Origin: Microthrixaceae bacterium
Lineage (GTDB): Bacteria; Actinomycetota; Acidimicrobiia; Acidimicrobiales; Microtrichaceae
DNA length: 64,000 bases
Reading direction: 5' to 3'
Assembly: GCA_023957975.1 (NCBI GenBank)
Contig: JAMLGM010000008.1
Coordinates: 62,001 to 126,000 of the forward strand
Made by a program: the position numbers and the translations under genes. Below are positions 1 through 7,926 of the stretch, one piece after another. Under the pieces are notes generated by a model, which did no database searches, had not been told where the DNA came from, and was given only the letters and a program-made list of their open reading frames with translations. Numbering within the stretch: the first letter of the stretch is position 1; every line of letters starts with the position of its first letter.

Positions 1-11
1 TCGACGATCAT
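1..11 (-). CDS. vapC: VapC-type PIN toxin, 5' end only (runs off the left edge)
   Basis: Only the first four codons are in the window. The start ATG (11-9) overlaps the stop of the upstream antitoxin gene as ATGA, and the codons read M-I-V-D/E. M-I-V-D is the usual opening of PIN-domain toxins, where the Asp is the first metal ligand of the RNase site. The call rests on this opening and on the VapB-like partner. Known of the family: VapC is a ribonuclease held inactive by VapB. Confidence 0.55.
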
Positions 12-253
12 CTCGGCACCCCTTGACGGTCGAGAACGGAATCAGCCCAGTCGACATGTGCCTGATCGATTGGGCCGTGGTCGGCCTCCCATCCCTCGAT
101 GAGCTCGAGAATCGCATGGTTCCGACGCCTGCGGTTGACCTCGCCGAGCAGCGCCCGCTTGATTGCCAGCGTCTTCGTGCCGTCAAGCTCCACGAGCTCG
201 GCGAGCGCTGCTTCCATCTCGTCGTCGAGATTGATCGTCGTTTTAGTTGCCAT
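8..253 (-). CDS. vapB: VapB-family antitoxin
   Basis: 81-residue protein opening MATKTTINLDDEM, the ribbon-helix-helix strand typical of short antitoxins. It is followed by a helix ending in GEVNRRRRNH and an acidic C-terminal tail that would bind the toxin. The ATG at 253 is chosen because the RHH strand starts there. A TACCAT hexamer (265-260) ends six bases upstream and there is no Shine-Dalgarno, so a leaderless message is likely. The stop overlaps the ATG of the presumed vapC. A 14-bp palindrome covers the start region and probably serves autoregulation (inference). Confidence 0.75.
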   Translation of the reverse strand: MATKTTINLDDEMEAALAELVELDGTKTLAIKRALLGEVNRRRRNHAILELIEGWEADHGPIDQAHVDWADSVLDRQGVPR

Positions 254-265
254 ATGCATATGGTA
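250..265 (-). promoter_or_regulatory. Palindromic operator/promoter of vapBC
   Basis: CCATATGCATATGG at 250-263 is a perfect 14-bp palindrome. It contains the vapB ATG and overlaps a -10-like TACCAT (260-265). A further CCATAT half-site lies at 272-277. VapBC complexes normally repress their own promoter by binding such inverted repeats; the assignment here is inferred from position. Confidence 0.5.
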
Positions 266-300
266 TGCACTCCATATCGATGTTCCAGCGCGACTCGGCA

Positions 301-1671
301 TCAGCTCGCGAGCCGCTCGTCGTTGCCTGAGATGTCCCTGTTGCCGGCACCGCGGTCTCTGGGGTTGGCTTCTCGTCGTCGCCGGAGGCGGTGGAGCCAG
401 GCCTTGGGCTTGGGCGGTTGATCTTGGATCTCGCGGTGTTTGTCGTGGTCGGCCTTATGGTCGTAACCGCACTTCGGGACGAGGTTGTCGATGTCGGTGG
501 CTCCACCGTGTTCCCAGGGGGTGATGTGGTGGGCCTGACACCAGTTGGGGGTGGCGTCGCAGGCGGGGTTGACGCACCCTCGGTAGCGGTGGGCGAGGAT
601 GCGACGTTGGATGTCGGAGGCGACTCGGCGTGTTCTTCCGTGGCCGACCGGTTGCCCGCCGTGGTTGAACACGGGGGTGACGTCGGCGCCGGCGAACCAG
701 GCCCAGAGGGTCTCGTCGGTGACGTCGAGGTTGGCTTCGGTGTGGGCGCGCATACCCGCGCCGGTGACGAGATCGTCGGGGGAGGCGACATCGGCGTTGA
801 GGAGCGCATCGAGGTCGATGTGCAGGTAGATGCCGGCGCGTCCCGGTTCGGTGGCACCGCTGCCTTTGATGAGGAGGTCCAACAACGCATCGGCGCGACG
901 CTGGGCGGCCGACTTGGCCTGGTGTTGTGCCAACGCATCGTCGCCGGCGTTCTTGGCGGCGCGGTGGGCGTTGGCCATTGCGGCGTCGAGCAGCGATGCG
1001 ATGAACGCGCCGTCGTCGGCGCTGAGGTCGCCGGTGAGCGACCAGCGTCCGTTGAACAGCGGCGACAGGCGCACGTTGGACGGTGCGTGTGGCTTGCTGG
1101 AGCCTTCGGGCGCGGAGCCGTCGGGGTCGATGAGTTGATGGGCGCGGCCGCACATGGAGCGGAAGTCGTCGACGCGTTCGTCGCGGGCACCTTGAAGGAA
1201 GTCGTCGAGCACCGAATCGATGACTTCGGTGGCGAGTTGTTCGTCTTCAGGGGAGAGGTGCTGGGGGATCATGCCCGAGATGGCATCGAGGTGAGCGACG
1301 GTGATCGTGGCGCTGCGGATGGCGTCGGTGAGCCCGCGGTGGCGCCGCCACGCGCTGTCAGCGCGTACGAGCTTGGAGGCCTCGGCGTGGGTGAGCCCGT
1401 GATGTTCGGCGACCCAGCGCCGACTGGTGGAGACCTGATCGACCTTGTGAAGTTGAGCGACGTTGACCGCTCCGGCCGCGAGCATCTCGGCGAGCTCCGC
1501 TCGGTGTCGCAGTTGTGCGGTGAGCCCGTTGAGTTTGCGGAGCCAGTCGATGTCGACGGAGTCGCCGCGGTTGAGGGGCATGGCATCCAGCACGGCGCCG
1601 AGAAGACCTTCCGCACGGTCGACGACGGCGGCGAGTTCGCTGAGGAGGATGTCGTTGTCGGCCGTGACCAT
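301..1671 (-). CDS. DUF222 (13E12-type) HNH endonuclease-domain protein
   Basis: 456-residue protein. The N-terminal two thirds match the DUF222 domain of the actinobacterial 13E12 repeat family (an ADNDILLSELAAVVDRAEG-like start and long helices around AELAEMLAAGAVNVAQLHK). The C-terminus is an HNH nuclease: two CxxxxC-like knuckles (GCVNPACDATP), the catalytic pair in QAHHITPWEHGG, then NLVPKC and DHKADH. The ATG at 1671 has no ribosome-binding site but lies 7 nt after a TATACT -10 box. A LexA-type box sits between -35 and -10, so the gene is predicted to be DNA-damage inducible, as reported for some 13E12 genes of M. tuberculosis. Its DNA target is unknown. Confidence 0.85.
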   Translation of the reverse strand: MVTADNDILLSELAAVVDRAEGLLGAVLDAMPLNRGDSVDIDWLRKLNGLTAQLRHRAELAEMLAAGAVNVAQLHKVDQVSTSRRWVAEHHGLTHAEASKLVRADSAWRRHRGLTDAIRSATITVAHLDAISGMIPQHLSPEDEQLATEVIDSVLDDFLQGARDERVDDFRSMCGRAHQLIDPDGSAPEGSSKPHAPSNVRLSPLFNGRWSLTGDLSADDGAFIASLLDAAMANAHRAAKNAGDDALAQHQAKSAAQRRADALLDLLIKGSGATEPGRAGIYLHIDLDALLNADVASPDDLVTGAGMRAHTEANLDVTDETLWAWFAGADVTPVFNHGGQPVGHGRTRRVASDIQRRILAHRYRGCVNPACDATPNWCQAHHITPWEHGGATDIDNLVPKCGYDHKADHDKHREIQDQPPKPKAWLHRLRRRREANPRDRGAGNRDISGNDERLAS

Positions 1672-1678
1672 GGGGGTA

Positions 1679-1708
1679 AGTATACGAACAGACGTTCGAG
1701 TTTGGCAA
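1679..1708 (-). promoter_or_regulatory. Leaderless promoter with LexA/SOS box in the spacer
   Basis: On the minus strand TTGCCA (1708-1703), an 18-nt spacer and TATACT (1684-1679) form a good sigma-70-type promoter whose -10 ends 7 nt before the ATG at 1671. The spacer holds CGAAC-N4-GTTCG. The full box at 1684-1699 matches 11 of 12 positions of the actinobacterial LexA consensus TCGAAC-N4-GTTCGA. LexA bound there would block RNA polymerase. Confidence 0.75.
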
Positions 1709-1736
1709 GTAGTTACGACACATTTCGTGATGTTTT

Positions 1737-1788
1737 CGTTCTCCGATAACCAGTGGTCGTGATCACGACCACTGGTTATCGGAGAACG
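1737..1788. repeat. 52-bp perfect palindrome, copy 1
   Basis: Every base from 1737 to 1788 pairs around the centre at 1762/1763, with no loop. The half-site contains CGATAACCAGTGGTCGTGA. The central 50 bp recur identically at 26813-26862. This copy lies between divergently transcribed genes, so a simple terminator role does not fit. No transposase is nearby. Function unknown; a protein-binding site or small REP-like mobile element are options. Confidence 0.9.
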
Positions 1789-1885
1789 GGTTTGGCGGCG
1801 GGGTTTGGGGTGCGGGTGTTGGCGTGCGGGTGTTGGTCGGTGGCTAGGCTCCCGGCAGCCGGCGAAGACGATTGGTGGCATCCCC

Positions 1886-2818
1886 GTGACTGAGCAGCAA
1901 CCGAGCGAACCGACCGAACAGCGCCCGACCGACTCCGGCACCGACTCTGGCACCGACTCTGGCACCGCGGGCAGGGCGGGAATCTCAGGACGCAGGGCCG
2001 TGGGAATCCTCGGGATCCTCGTGGTGGTGCTCGTCGGGGTGTTCGCATGGATGACGTTGCGGGACAACGCCCGGCCGGTCGACATCGAGGACGCCAAGAA
2101 CCGGATCTCCACCACCGTCGACCTCGAAGCCAAGGGCGAGCAGGGTGAGGGCGAGCAGGGCCCCACCCCCTCGACGGAACGCGTTCGTCCGGCACCCGGC
2201 ATCTATCGGTTCACCGGAGAGGGGACCGAGTCGCTGTCGACACCGCCGCTGTCGCAATCCCAGGGTCCGGAGATGCCCGCGACGGTCGAACATGACGGCG
2301 ACGACTGCTGGACCTTCCGCATCGACTACAGCACCAACCACTGGCAGCAGTGGCGCTACTGCTGGAGCGGGGACGATCTCGTCGAGACGGGTGGAACGAC
2401 GTGGCAGCGTTGGGTGATCGGCCCGACATCGATCGCGAACACCGGTGTCTTCGAGTGCACTGACGAGACGGTCGTGATTCCGGCCGAACGAGGCGATGGG
2501 GCCTCGTGGACCGGAACCTGTGTCGGAACCAACGATGCGGCCGAGGGTGAGATGACCTCGACCGGCCCCTACCGTTTCGCCGGCGAGACGACGCTGGCGG
2601 TCGGCGACACAAATCTCGACGTGTTGCATTTCGTGCGGGAGCGCACGATGAGCGGAGCCCAGACCGGAACCGAGCGAACCGACGTGTGGTTCGACGCGGA
2701 GACGGGTCTGCCCGTGCGCAACGAGCGGAACCTCGAGGCCGAAACCGACACCGTCATCGGGGCCTCGACCTATACCGAGCAGGGATGGTTCCAACTCGCC
2801 GAACTCGGCACGCTCTGA
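1886..2818 (+). CDS. Membrane-anchored extracytoplasmic protein, unknown function
   Basis: 310 residues from a GTG at 1886, chosen because the upstream frame is Gly/Trp-rich and unlike protein. A hydrophilic N-terminus contains three tandem TDSG units encoded by 12-bp repeats. One membrane segment follows (about residues 42-62, ILGILVVVLVGVFAWMTL), then an external domain of about 230 residues rich in Trp, Thr and acidic residues with paired cysteines. No family is recognised. The stop codon lies in the first unit of a 14-bp tandem repeat. It is convergent with the arylsulfatase gene. Confidence 0.7.
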   Translation: MTEQQPSEPTEQRPTDSGTDSGTDSGTAGRAGISGRRAVGILGILVVVLVGVFAWMTLRDNARPVDIEDAKNRISTTVDLEAKGEQGEGEQGPTPSTERVRPAPGIYRFTGEGTESLSTPPLSQSQGPEMPATVEHDGDDCWTFRIDYSTNHWQQWRYCWSGDDLVETGGTTWQRWVIGPTSIANTGVFECTDETVVIPAERGDGASWTGTCVGTNDAAEGEMTSTGPYRFAGETTLAVGDTNLDVLHFVRERTMSGAQTGTERTDVWFDAETGLPVRNERNLEAETDTVIGASTYTEQGWFQLAELGTL

Positions 2819-2886
2819 TCGGCACGCTCTGATCGGCACGGTCTGATCGGCACGGTCTGAGTGGTCCTACTGAGTGGTCCTACTGG
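2806..2886. repeat. Tandem repeats duplicating the stops of two convergent genes
   Basis: Four 14-bp units (CGGCACGCTCTGAT and close variants, 2806-2861) each repeat the TGA stop of the plus-strand gene. Two 13-bp units (GTGGTCCTACTGA, 2861-2886) each repeat the TAG of the minus-strand sulfatase. The two ends were therefore duplicated separately. Confidence 0.9.
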
Positions 2887-5210
2887 GTGGCGAGATCGAC
2901 CCGGTTGTCGATCGGGGGAGCCATCGAGTCGCGTATGGGGTCGACGCCGCGCAGTTCGAATCGCACCTCACCGAGCACCTCGGGGTCGAGTTCGGCGCGT
3001 GCGCTGAGGCGGTGATCGATAGGGCTCGACGGAAGGAACCCGATAGTGAATCCGGCCGTGCCGTAGGTCAGGGGAGTGGTGGCGGCCACCAAGGCCGACC
3101 CGACCGGCACGTCGCCATAGAGCAGCTCGACCGTCCCGCCGGCGCCGAACGGGTCGCGCACGAAATTGGCGCGGACCGTCACATCGGTGGCAGGAAGCGC
3201 AACCTCCGCCGTCGCCGTACTGCGTTCGGTGTCGAGATAGTTGTAGGTGAACATCAGCCGATCGTCGTGCACGAACAGCACCCAGCCGCCGGCGTGGCTG
3301 CCGTGCGCCGCGATCACCCCGGCAACCGGCGACGACGGATCGCGTCGGTTCAACCTCAGGTCGGCCTCGATGGTCCACTCGCGGTTCTTGAGATTCGGAG
3401 CGATCGCCTCCGACAGCGGCCCGACGCGTCCGTGGTAGCGGTACGCCATTCGCTTGTATCGCCCGTCGCCGTGCACCCCGGGTTCGTTGTTCAGCGGCAA
3501 CACGTTGAAGCGCTTGGCCTCGCGCCACCAGAGCTCCTGCAATTCGGCGAGTTTGTCGGGTTCGGACTCGGCCAGATCGTGACACTCCGAGAAGTCCTCG
3601 GCGACGTGATAGAGCTCCCAACGGTCGTCGTCGAAGGTGGCGGCGCTGATGCCCTCATAGTTGGCGATCTGTGGCGGGTGAAAGGTCACCGCCTTCCAGC
3701 CGTCGTGATACAGCGCTCGTGATCCGATCATCTCGTAGTACTGCGTCCGAGGCGGCTCAGTCCCGCCAGCCTCGCCGCCACCAGCCCCGCCGCCAGCCCC
3801 GCCGCCAGCGAGCAGCGTGTCAGCGAAGCTCGTCCCTTCGATCTCGCTCTGTTGGACCCCGGCGATCGATCGTGGGGACTCGATGCCGATGAGCTCCAGC
3901 AGGGTCGGCATCAGGTCGATGGCATGCACGTAGCGGCGCGGCGTCGTGCCCGGCGACGCGATGGCAGCGGGCCACGAGATGATGAGGGGGTCGGTGACGC
4001 CGCCCTCGTGGGTGTCGCGCTTGAAGCGTTTGAGCGGTGTGTTTCCTGCCCACGCCCACCCCCACGGGTAGTGGTTGTTGGCCCTCGGTCCTCCGAGTTC
4101 GTCGATACGGCGCAGGTTCTCGTTGAGGTGCTCGGGGACGAAGTTGAAGAAGTACAGCTCGTTGAACGAACCGGCCGCCCCGCCCTCGGCGGACGCACCG
4201 TTGTCCGACAACACGATCACGATGGTGTTGTCGGCCTCGCCCAGACGTTCGACATAGTCGAGTAGCCGACCGACCTGGGCGTCGGTGTGGGTGAGAAATC
4301 CGGCGTATACCTCCATCATTCGTGCGGCGAGGCGCTGTTCGTCGGCGCTCAACGAGTCCCACGCCGGCACCCAGGCCGGCCGCGACGACAACTGGGTTCC
4401 CTCGGGCACCAACCCGCTCGCGAGTTGCCGTGCGAAAACCTGTTCGCGCCACAGATCCCACCCCTGATCGAAGTGCCCCCGGTAGGCGTCGATGTAGGAG
4501 TCCGGCGCCTGATGGGGTGCGTGGCAAGCGCCGGGGGCGAACCACATGAAGAACGGCCGCCGCTGCATCGAACCTCGCAGGTCGGCGAGGTAGCCGATGG
4601 CCTCGTCGGTGATGTCCTCGGTGAGGTGGTAGCCCTCCTCGGGCGTTCGTGGCGGCGGGACGTGGGAGTTGTCGCGCACCAGGTCGGGAGCGAACTGATC
4701 GGTTTCGCCGCCGAGGAATCCGTAGAACCGTTCGAAGCCACGCCCGAGCGGCCACTTGTCCTTCGGGCTGCCCGCAGCGGTCTGGGTCGCCGGGGCGAGA
4801 TGCCACTTGCCCAGTGCGAAGGTCGCGTAGCCGGCATCGCGCAGGATCTCCGACAGGAAGCCGTTCTCGTGCGGGATGTGGGAGTTGTAACCGGGAAATC
4901 CCGAGGCCAACTCGATGATTCTCGCCATCGAGTTGCTGTGGTGATTGCGGCCGCTCAACAGCGCCGCGCGGGTGGGGGAGCACAGGGCTGTGGTGTGGAA
5001 GTTCGAATAGCGCAGACCACCGGCGGCGAGCCGGTCGAAGGTCGGGGTTGCAATATCGGAGCCGTAGCAGCCGAACTGGGCGTAGCCGACATCGTCGAGC
5101 ACCACCACGATCACGTTCGGCGCCCCGGTCGGTCCGTGGTCGGCCTCGGGCCACCACGGGGTCGACTCCGACAGCGTGTTGCCGATCGTCCCTTGGAAAT
5201 TCTCTGTCAT
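2880..5210 (-). CDS. Arylsulfatase (formylglycine-dependent sulfatase)
   Basis: 776 residues, in the long range for type I sulfatases. The metal-binding NVIVVVLDDVGYAQFGCYG (Asp39/Asp40) is followed by CSPTR at 77-81, where Cys77 is the residue converted to formylglycine, and by GKWHL. It would hydrolyse sulfate esters; the substrate cannot be read from sequence. A Gly-rich linker (about 560-580) separates the catalytic core from a C-terminal beta-rich domain. No secretion signal is visible and no formylglycine-generating enzyme lies in the window. An AAGGAG site precedes the ATG at 5210. It is the last gene of a minus-strand run with the hydrolase 37 bp upstream. Confidence 0.9.
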   Translation of the reverse strand: MTENFQGTIGNTLSESTPWWPEADHGPTGAPNVIVVVLDDVGYAQFGCYGSDIATPTFDRLAAGGLRYSNFHTTALCSPTRAALLSGRNHHSNSMARIIELASGFPGYNSHIPHENGFLSEILRDAGYATFALGKWHLAPATQTAAGSPKDKWPLGRGFERFYGFLGGETDQFAPDLVRDNSHVPPPRTPEEGYHLTEDITDEAIGYLADLRGSMQRRPFFMWFAPGACHAPHQAPDSYIDAYRGHFDQGWDLWREQVFARQLASGLVPEGTQLSSRPAWVPAWDSLSADEQRLAARMMEVYAGFLTHTDAQVGRLLDYVERLGEADNTIVIVLSDNGASAEGGAAGSFNELYFFNFVPEHLNENLRRIDELGGPRANNHYPWGWAWAGNTPLKRFKRDTHEGGVTDPLIISWPAAIASPGTTPRRYVHAIDLMPTLLELIGIESPRSIAGVQQSEIEGTSFADTLLAGGGAGGGAGGGEAGGTEPPRTQYYEMIGSRALYHDGWKAVTFHPPQIANYEGISAATFDDDRWELYHVAEDFSECHDLAESEPDKLAELQELWWREAKRFNVLPLNNEPGVHGDGRYKRMAYRYHGRVGPLSEAIAPNLKNREWTIEADLRLNRRDPSSPVAGVIAAHGSHAGGWVLFVHDDRLMFTYNYLDTERSTATAEVALPATDVTVRANFVRDPFGAGGTVELLYGDVPVGSALVAATTPLTYGTAGFTIGFLPSSPIDHRLSARAELDPEVLGEVRFELRGVDPIRDSMAPPIDNRVDLATQ

Positions 5211-5247
5211 GGCAACCGACTCCTTGGTTTGTTTGAACGAGCGTCGC

Positions 5248-6228
5248 TCAGGACGCAGATGAACCGACGCGGACCTTGGCCAGTCGAAACGCATCCGCGA
5301 GCGCGACGATCGCACGGTCCTCGTAGGCGGCCGCGCTCGGGACCAATCGGGTGAAGGCGAACGAGACGTGGATGTGGCCGTCGAGTCGGGTGTGGCGCGC
5401 GTCGACGCCCGCGGCGATGAGCGCGTCGGCATAGGCCGCACCGTCGCCGCGAAGGCGGTCGTAGCCGACGGTCATGATCCACGCGGGCGGTAGACCGCTG
5501 AGATCCTCGGCGAGCAGCGGCGACGCGAGCGGGTTGGTGTACTCGGCCGGGTCGTCGATGTAGGACTCCAGGTAGTCGTCGATCGCCGCGGCGTCGAGGA
5601 GGTAGCCGTCGGGCACGTTGCGGTGGCCCTCCTGAGACAACGTGCAGTCGAGGGCCGGGACGTCGAGCCACTGGTACATGATCTCGGGGCCGCCGCGATC
5701 CCTCGCCAACAGGCACAACGCCGCCGCAAGATTGCCGCCGGCGGACTCTCCGCCGACCGCGATCCTCGTGACGTCGAGGTTGAGTTCCTCAGCGTGATCG
5801 ACCAGGAAGTTCAATGCGGCGAAGCAGTCGAGTGGAGCGGTCGGGAACTGATTCTCGGGGGCGAGTCGGTAATCGACCGAGGCGACGACACAGCGGGCGC
5901 CGTCGGAGACCATCCGGCAGCGTCCCTCGCGCTCCTCGATCGTTCCGGCGCACCACCCGCCGCCGTGGATGAACACATAGAGCGGATGCGGCCCCGGCCC
6001 GTGCGGAACCAGGCACCGGACCCGGATCCGGCCGCCGTCGACCGGCACGGAGTACTCGACCTCCCGGGCGGGGTTCGGCCCCATCCTCATGACCAGCTTG
6101 GCGCCCTTGGCCGAGACTGCGTTGCTCTGCGTGCGACGAACCGACATCGGCTGGGTCAGGTCGTTGGGCCGTAGCGCTGCGAACTTGAGAAGCTTCTGAA
6201 CGCGGGAGTCGAGAGTCATATGAGCCAT
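5248..6228 (-). CDS. Alpha/beta hydrolase of the hormone-sensitive-lipase type
   Basis: 326 residues with the oxyanion-hole HGGGW at 88-92 and the nucleophile elbow GESAGG (Ser162). Asp in the GYDRLRGDG stretch and His in LDGHIHVS complete the expected triad. This is the HSL/acetyl-hydrolase family acting on ester bonds; the substrate is unknown. The start is ATG 6228, with an alternative ATG three codons in. It is 24 bp downstream of the acetyltransferase gene and 37 bp upstream of the sulfatase, suggesting one operon that handles esterified compounds (inference). Confidence 0.85.
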   Translation of the reverse strand: MAHMTLDSRVQKLLKFAALRPNDLTQPMSVRRTQSNAVSAKGAKLVMRMGPNPAREVEYSVPVDGGRIRVRCLVPHGPGPHPLYVFIHGGGWCAGTIEEREGRCRMVSDGARCVVASVDYRLAPENQFPTAPLDCFAALNFLVDHAEELNLDVTRIAVGGESAGGNLAAALCLLARDRGGPEIMYQWLDVPALDCTLSQEGHRNVPDGYLLDAAAIDDYLESYIDDPAEYTNPLASPLLAEDLSGLPPAWIMTVGYDRLRGDGAAYADALIAAGVDARHTRLDGHIHVSFAFTRLVPSAAAYEDRAIVALADAFRLAKVRVGSSAS

Positions 6229-6252
6229 CCTGACACGGCCGCCGCGTCGTGG

Positions 6253-7212
6253 TTACTGCACCTGGGTGATCAGCGCAGCAGCCTGGGCCATCGCCTCGGC
6301 CTCGTCATCGCTCAACGCGATCGACGGGTCGGCTACCGGCCCGGTGCCGTGCAACTCGCCGGCCTCGCTGAAATCGAAGACCATGGCGAACTTTCGCAAC
6401 AGTGCCTGGGACGCGAGGTTCTCCGACAACACCTCTGCGGTGAATTCGGTGATGCCGTTCACCTGCGCTGCAGCGCCAAGCGCGGCGATGAGGACCGACG
6501 CGACGCCGCGCCGTTGCCAGTCTTCGGCCACGCCGAAGGCGATCTGTGCCGAGGCCGGATCGTCGACGCGGATGTAGCGCGCCGAACCGACGGCCTCGGT
6601 TGGCTCGTCGATCCCGTCACCGTTGTCGGCGAAGGCGATCCAGGCGAAATGATCGACGAAATCGATGTCGATGAGTTGGCGCAGGACGTGATCGGGCGGG
6701 GCGGCCGAGAAGAACCGCATGTAGCGCTTGCGGGGCGGCCAGCTCTCATAGACGTGCATGAAGGCGTCGTGGTCGGTGGCGAGCAACGGCCGCAGTCGCA
6801 GCGCCCCGCCATCGGGAAGGGTCACCCGCACCGCCGGCACGCGAGGGGCGATGCGTCGAGCGGTGAGTTCGGCCAGGTCGCGCCCGGCGTCGGGGGAGCG
6901 GTCGAACAGGTCGAGGAGGTGTTCGAGGGTTCCCTGATAGCCGGTGACCTCCTCGGTGGCCACGCAGGTTGCCGTGCGTCGGGTGCCGCGAAGCAACGCC
7001 AACTCGCCGAGGATGGAACCGGCACCCACCGAAGCGACGTCCTCGCCTCCGACGGTGACCGATGCATTACCGCCGGTGACGAACATGAACCGTTCCCCCG
7101 GGCCGCCCTCGGTGAAGATCACCGCGCCCGGCGGGTACGTCACCGCCGTGAGGGTGGCGAGGTAGTCGGCTCGTTCGGCGTCGTCGAGGTAACTGAGCAG
7201 CGCGTGTGGCAC
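6253..7212 (-). CDS. Cyclic-nucleotide-binding GNAT acetyltransferase (Pat/KATmt type)
   Basis: 319 residues from a GTG. Residues about 1-110 form a cyclic-nucleotide-binding domain with the phosphate cassette GELALLRGTRRTA (Glu70, Arg79). Residues about 125-300 form a GNAT fold with the acetyl-CoA loop QRRGVA at 233-238. Size and order match the mycobacterial cAMP-gated protein lysine acetyltransferases (Rv0998/MSMEG_5458 type), which silence acyl-CoA synthetases and are opposed by a sirtuin. The cAMP dependence is inferred from the conserved cassette. The start lies just after a 15-bp tandem repeat that follows the upstream tetR. Confidence 0.88.
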   Translation of the reverse strand: MPHALLSYLDDAERADYLATLTAVTYPPGAVIFTEGGPGERFMFVTGGNASVTVGGEDVASVGAGSILGELALLRGTRRTATCVATEEVTGYQGTLEHLLDLFDRSPDAGRDLAELTARRIAPRVPAVRVTLPDGGALRLRPLLATDHDAFMHVYESWPPRKRYMRFFSAAPPDHVLRQLIDIDFVDHFAWIAFADNGDGIDEPTEAVGSARYIRVDDPASAQIAFGVAEDWQRRGVASVLIAALGAAAQVNGITEFTAEVLSENLASQALLRKFAMVFDFSEAGELHGTGPVADPSIALSDDEAEAMAQAAALITQVQ

Positions 7213-7233
7213 GAGGCGAAGGCTACGCGAGGC

Positions 7234-7298
7234 GACAGCGCCGTGTCGGACAGCACCGTGTCGGACAGCACCGTGTCGGACAGCACCGTGTCGGACAG
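7234..7298. repeat. 15-bp tandem repeat after the tetR stop
   Basis: Four copies of GACAGCACCGTGTCG (first copy with one change), plus a partial fifth, run from 7234 to 7298. They abut the TAG of the tetR gene and occupy most of the gap before the acetyltransferase start. Copy-number change would alter the spacing and the 5' region of that gene. Confidence 0.9.
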
Positions 7299-7913
7299 CT
7301 ACGCGTCGCGAATGCCGAGCGCTCGATGGGCGAAGGAACGCACCATGGCGAGTGACTGCTCGAAGCTGCGCTGCGAGATCCGTCCCGGGGGCACCCCGCC
7401 CGCGCCCCAGACGAGCGATTGCAGGAGTTCGACGTCCTCGTCGGTGGCCAACGGCATCATTCCTGCGGCGCGACCGGCGCTGATGGTGTCCCGAAGCGGT
7501 TCGGCGAACAGTTCTAGCGCGGCGAGCACCGTTTCGGTGTACCCCTCGGCGCGTCGAGCCCCCGGCGACGCGAGAATGGCGGCTCGTTTGGCCTTGCGAG
7601 GATGGTGGCCGACCGCCAGCATCGCGGAGAGCCAGGCATCGAGGGCCTCGACCGGATCGGCGGCGTTCTTGGTCCGCAGGGTGATCTGCTCGGCGATGCG
7701 CTGAGCCTCACGATGATAGATGGCGCAGACCAGTTCGTCCTTGGACGCGAAATGTCGATAGAAGGAGCGGGTCGACACGTCGGCCTCGGCGAGGATGTCG
7801 GCGACCGCCACATCGTCGAATCCGTTGCGTTCCATGACGGCGATCGACGCATCCAACAGAAGCTGTCGTTCGTGTGCTTCGTCGAAACGCCTCGGGCGCC
7901 CGGGACCGGCCAT
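7299..7913 (-). CDS. TetR-family transcriptional regulator
   Basis: 204 residues from ATG 7913. The N-terminal helix-turn-helix runs through FDDVAVADILAEADVSTRSFYRHF, followed by KDELVCAIY, the TetR signature. The rest is a helical ligand domain. A TTG at 7934 would add seven residues, but TACGTT (7926-7921) ends exactly 7 nt before ATG 7913 and no ribosome site is seen, favouring a leaderless start there. It is divergent from nth and upstream of the acetyltransferase-hydrolase-sulfatase genes, which it may control. Confidence 0.85.
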   Translation of the reverse strand: MAGPGRPRRFDEAHERQLLLDASIAVMERNGFDDVAVADILAEADVSTRSFYRHFASKDELVCAIYHREAQRIAEQITLRTKNAADPVEALDAWLSAMLAVGHHPRKAKRAAILASPGARRAEGYTETVLAALELFAEPLRDTISAGRAAGMMPLATDEDVELLQSLVWGAGGVPPGRISQRSFEQSLAMVRSFAHRALGIRDA

Positions 7914-7920
7914 GGCGCCC

Positions 7921-7926
7921 AACGTA
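7921..7926 (-). promoter_or_regulatory. -10 element of a leaderless tetR promoter
   Basis: TACGTT on the minus strand, 7 nt before ATG 7913, with no Shine-Dalgarno between. The spacing matches about a dozen other starts in this window. Confidence 0.5.

Noticed and set aside
391-1749. 452-codon plus-strand frame over the first HNH gene
   Set aside because: Antisense shadow; its end only coincides with the palindrome. The minus-strand DUF222-HNH frame carries all motifs.
7234-7298. Possible CRISPR-like array
   Set aside because: Direct 15-bp units have no spacers; it is a simple tandem repeat. No cas genes are present.
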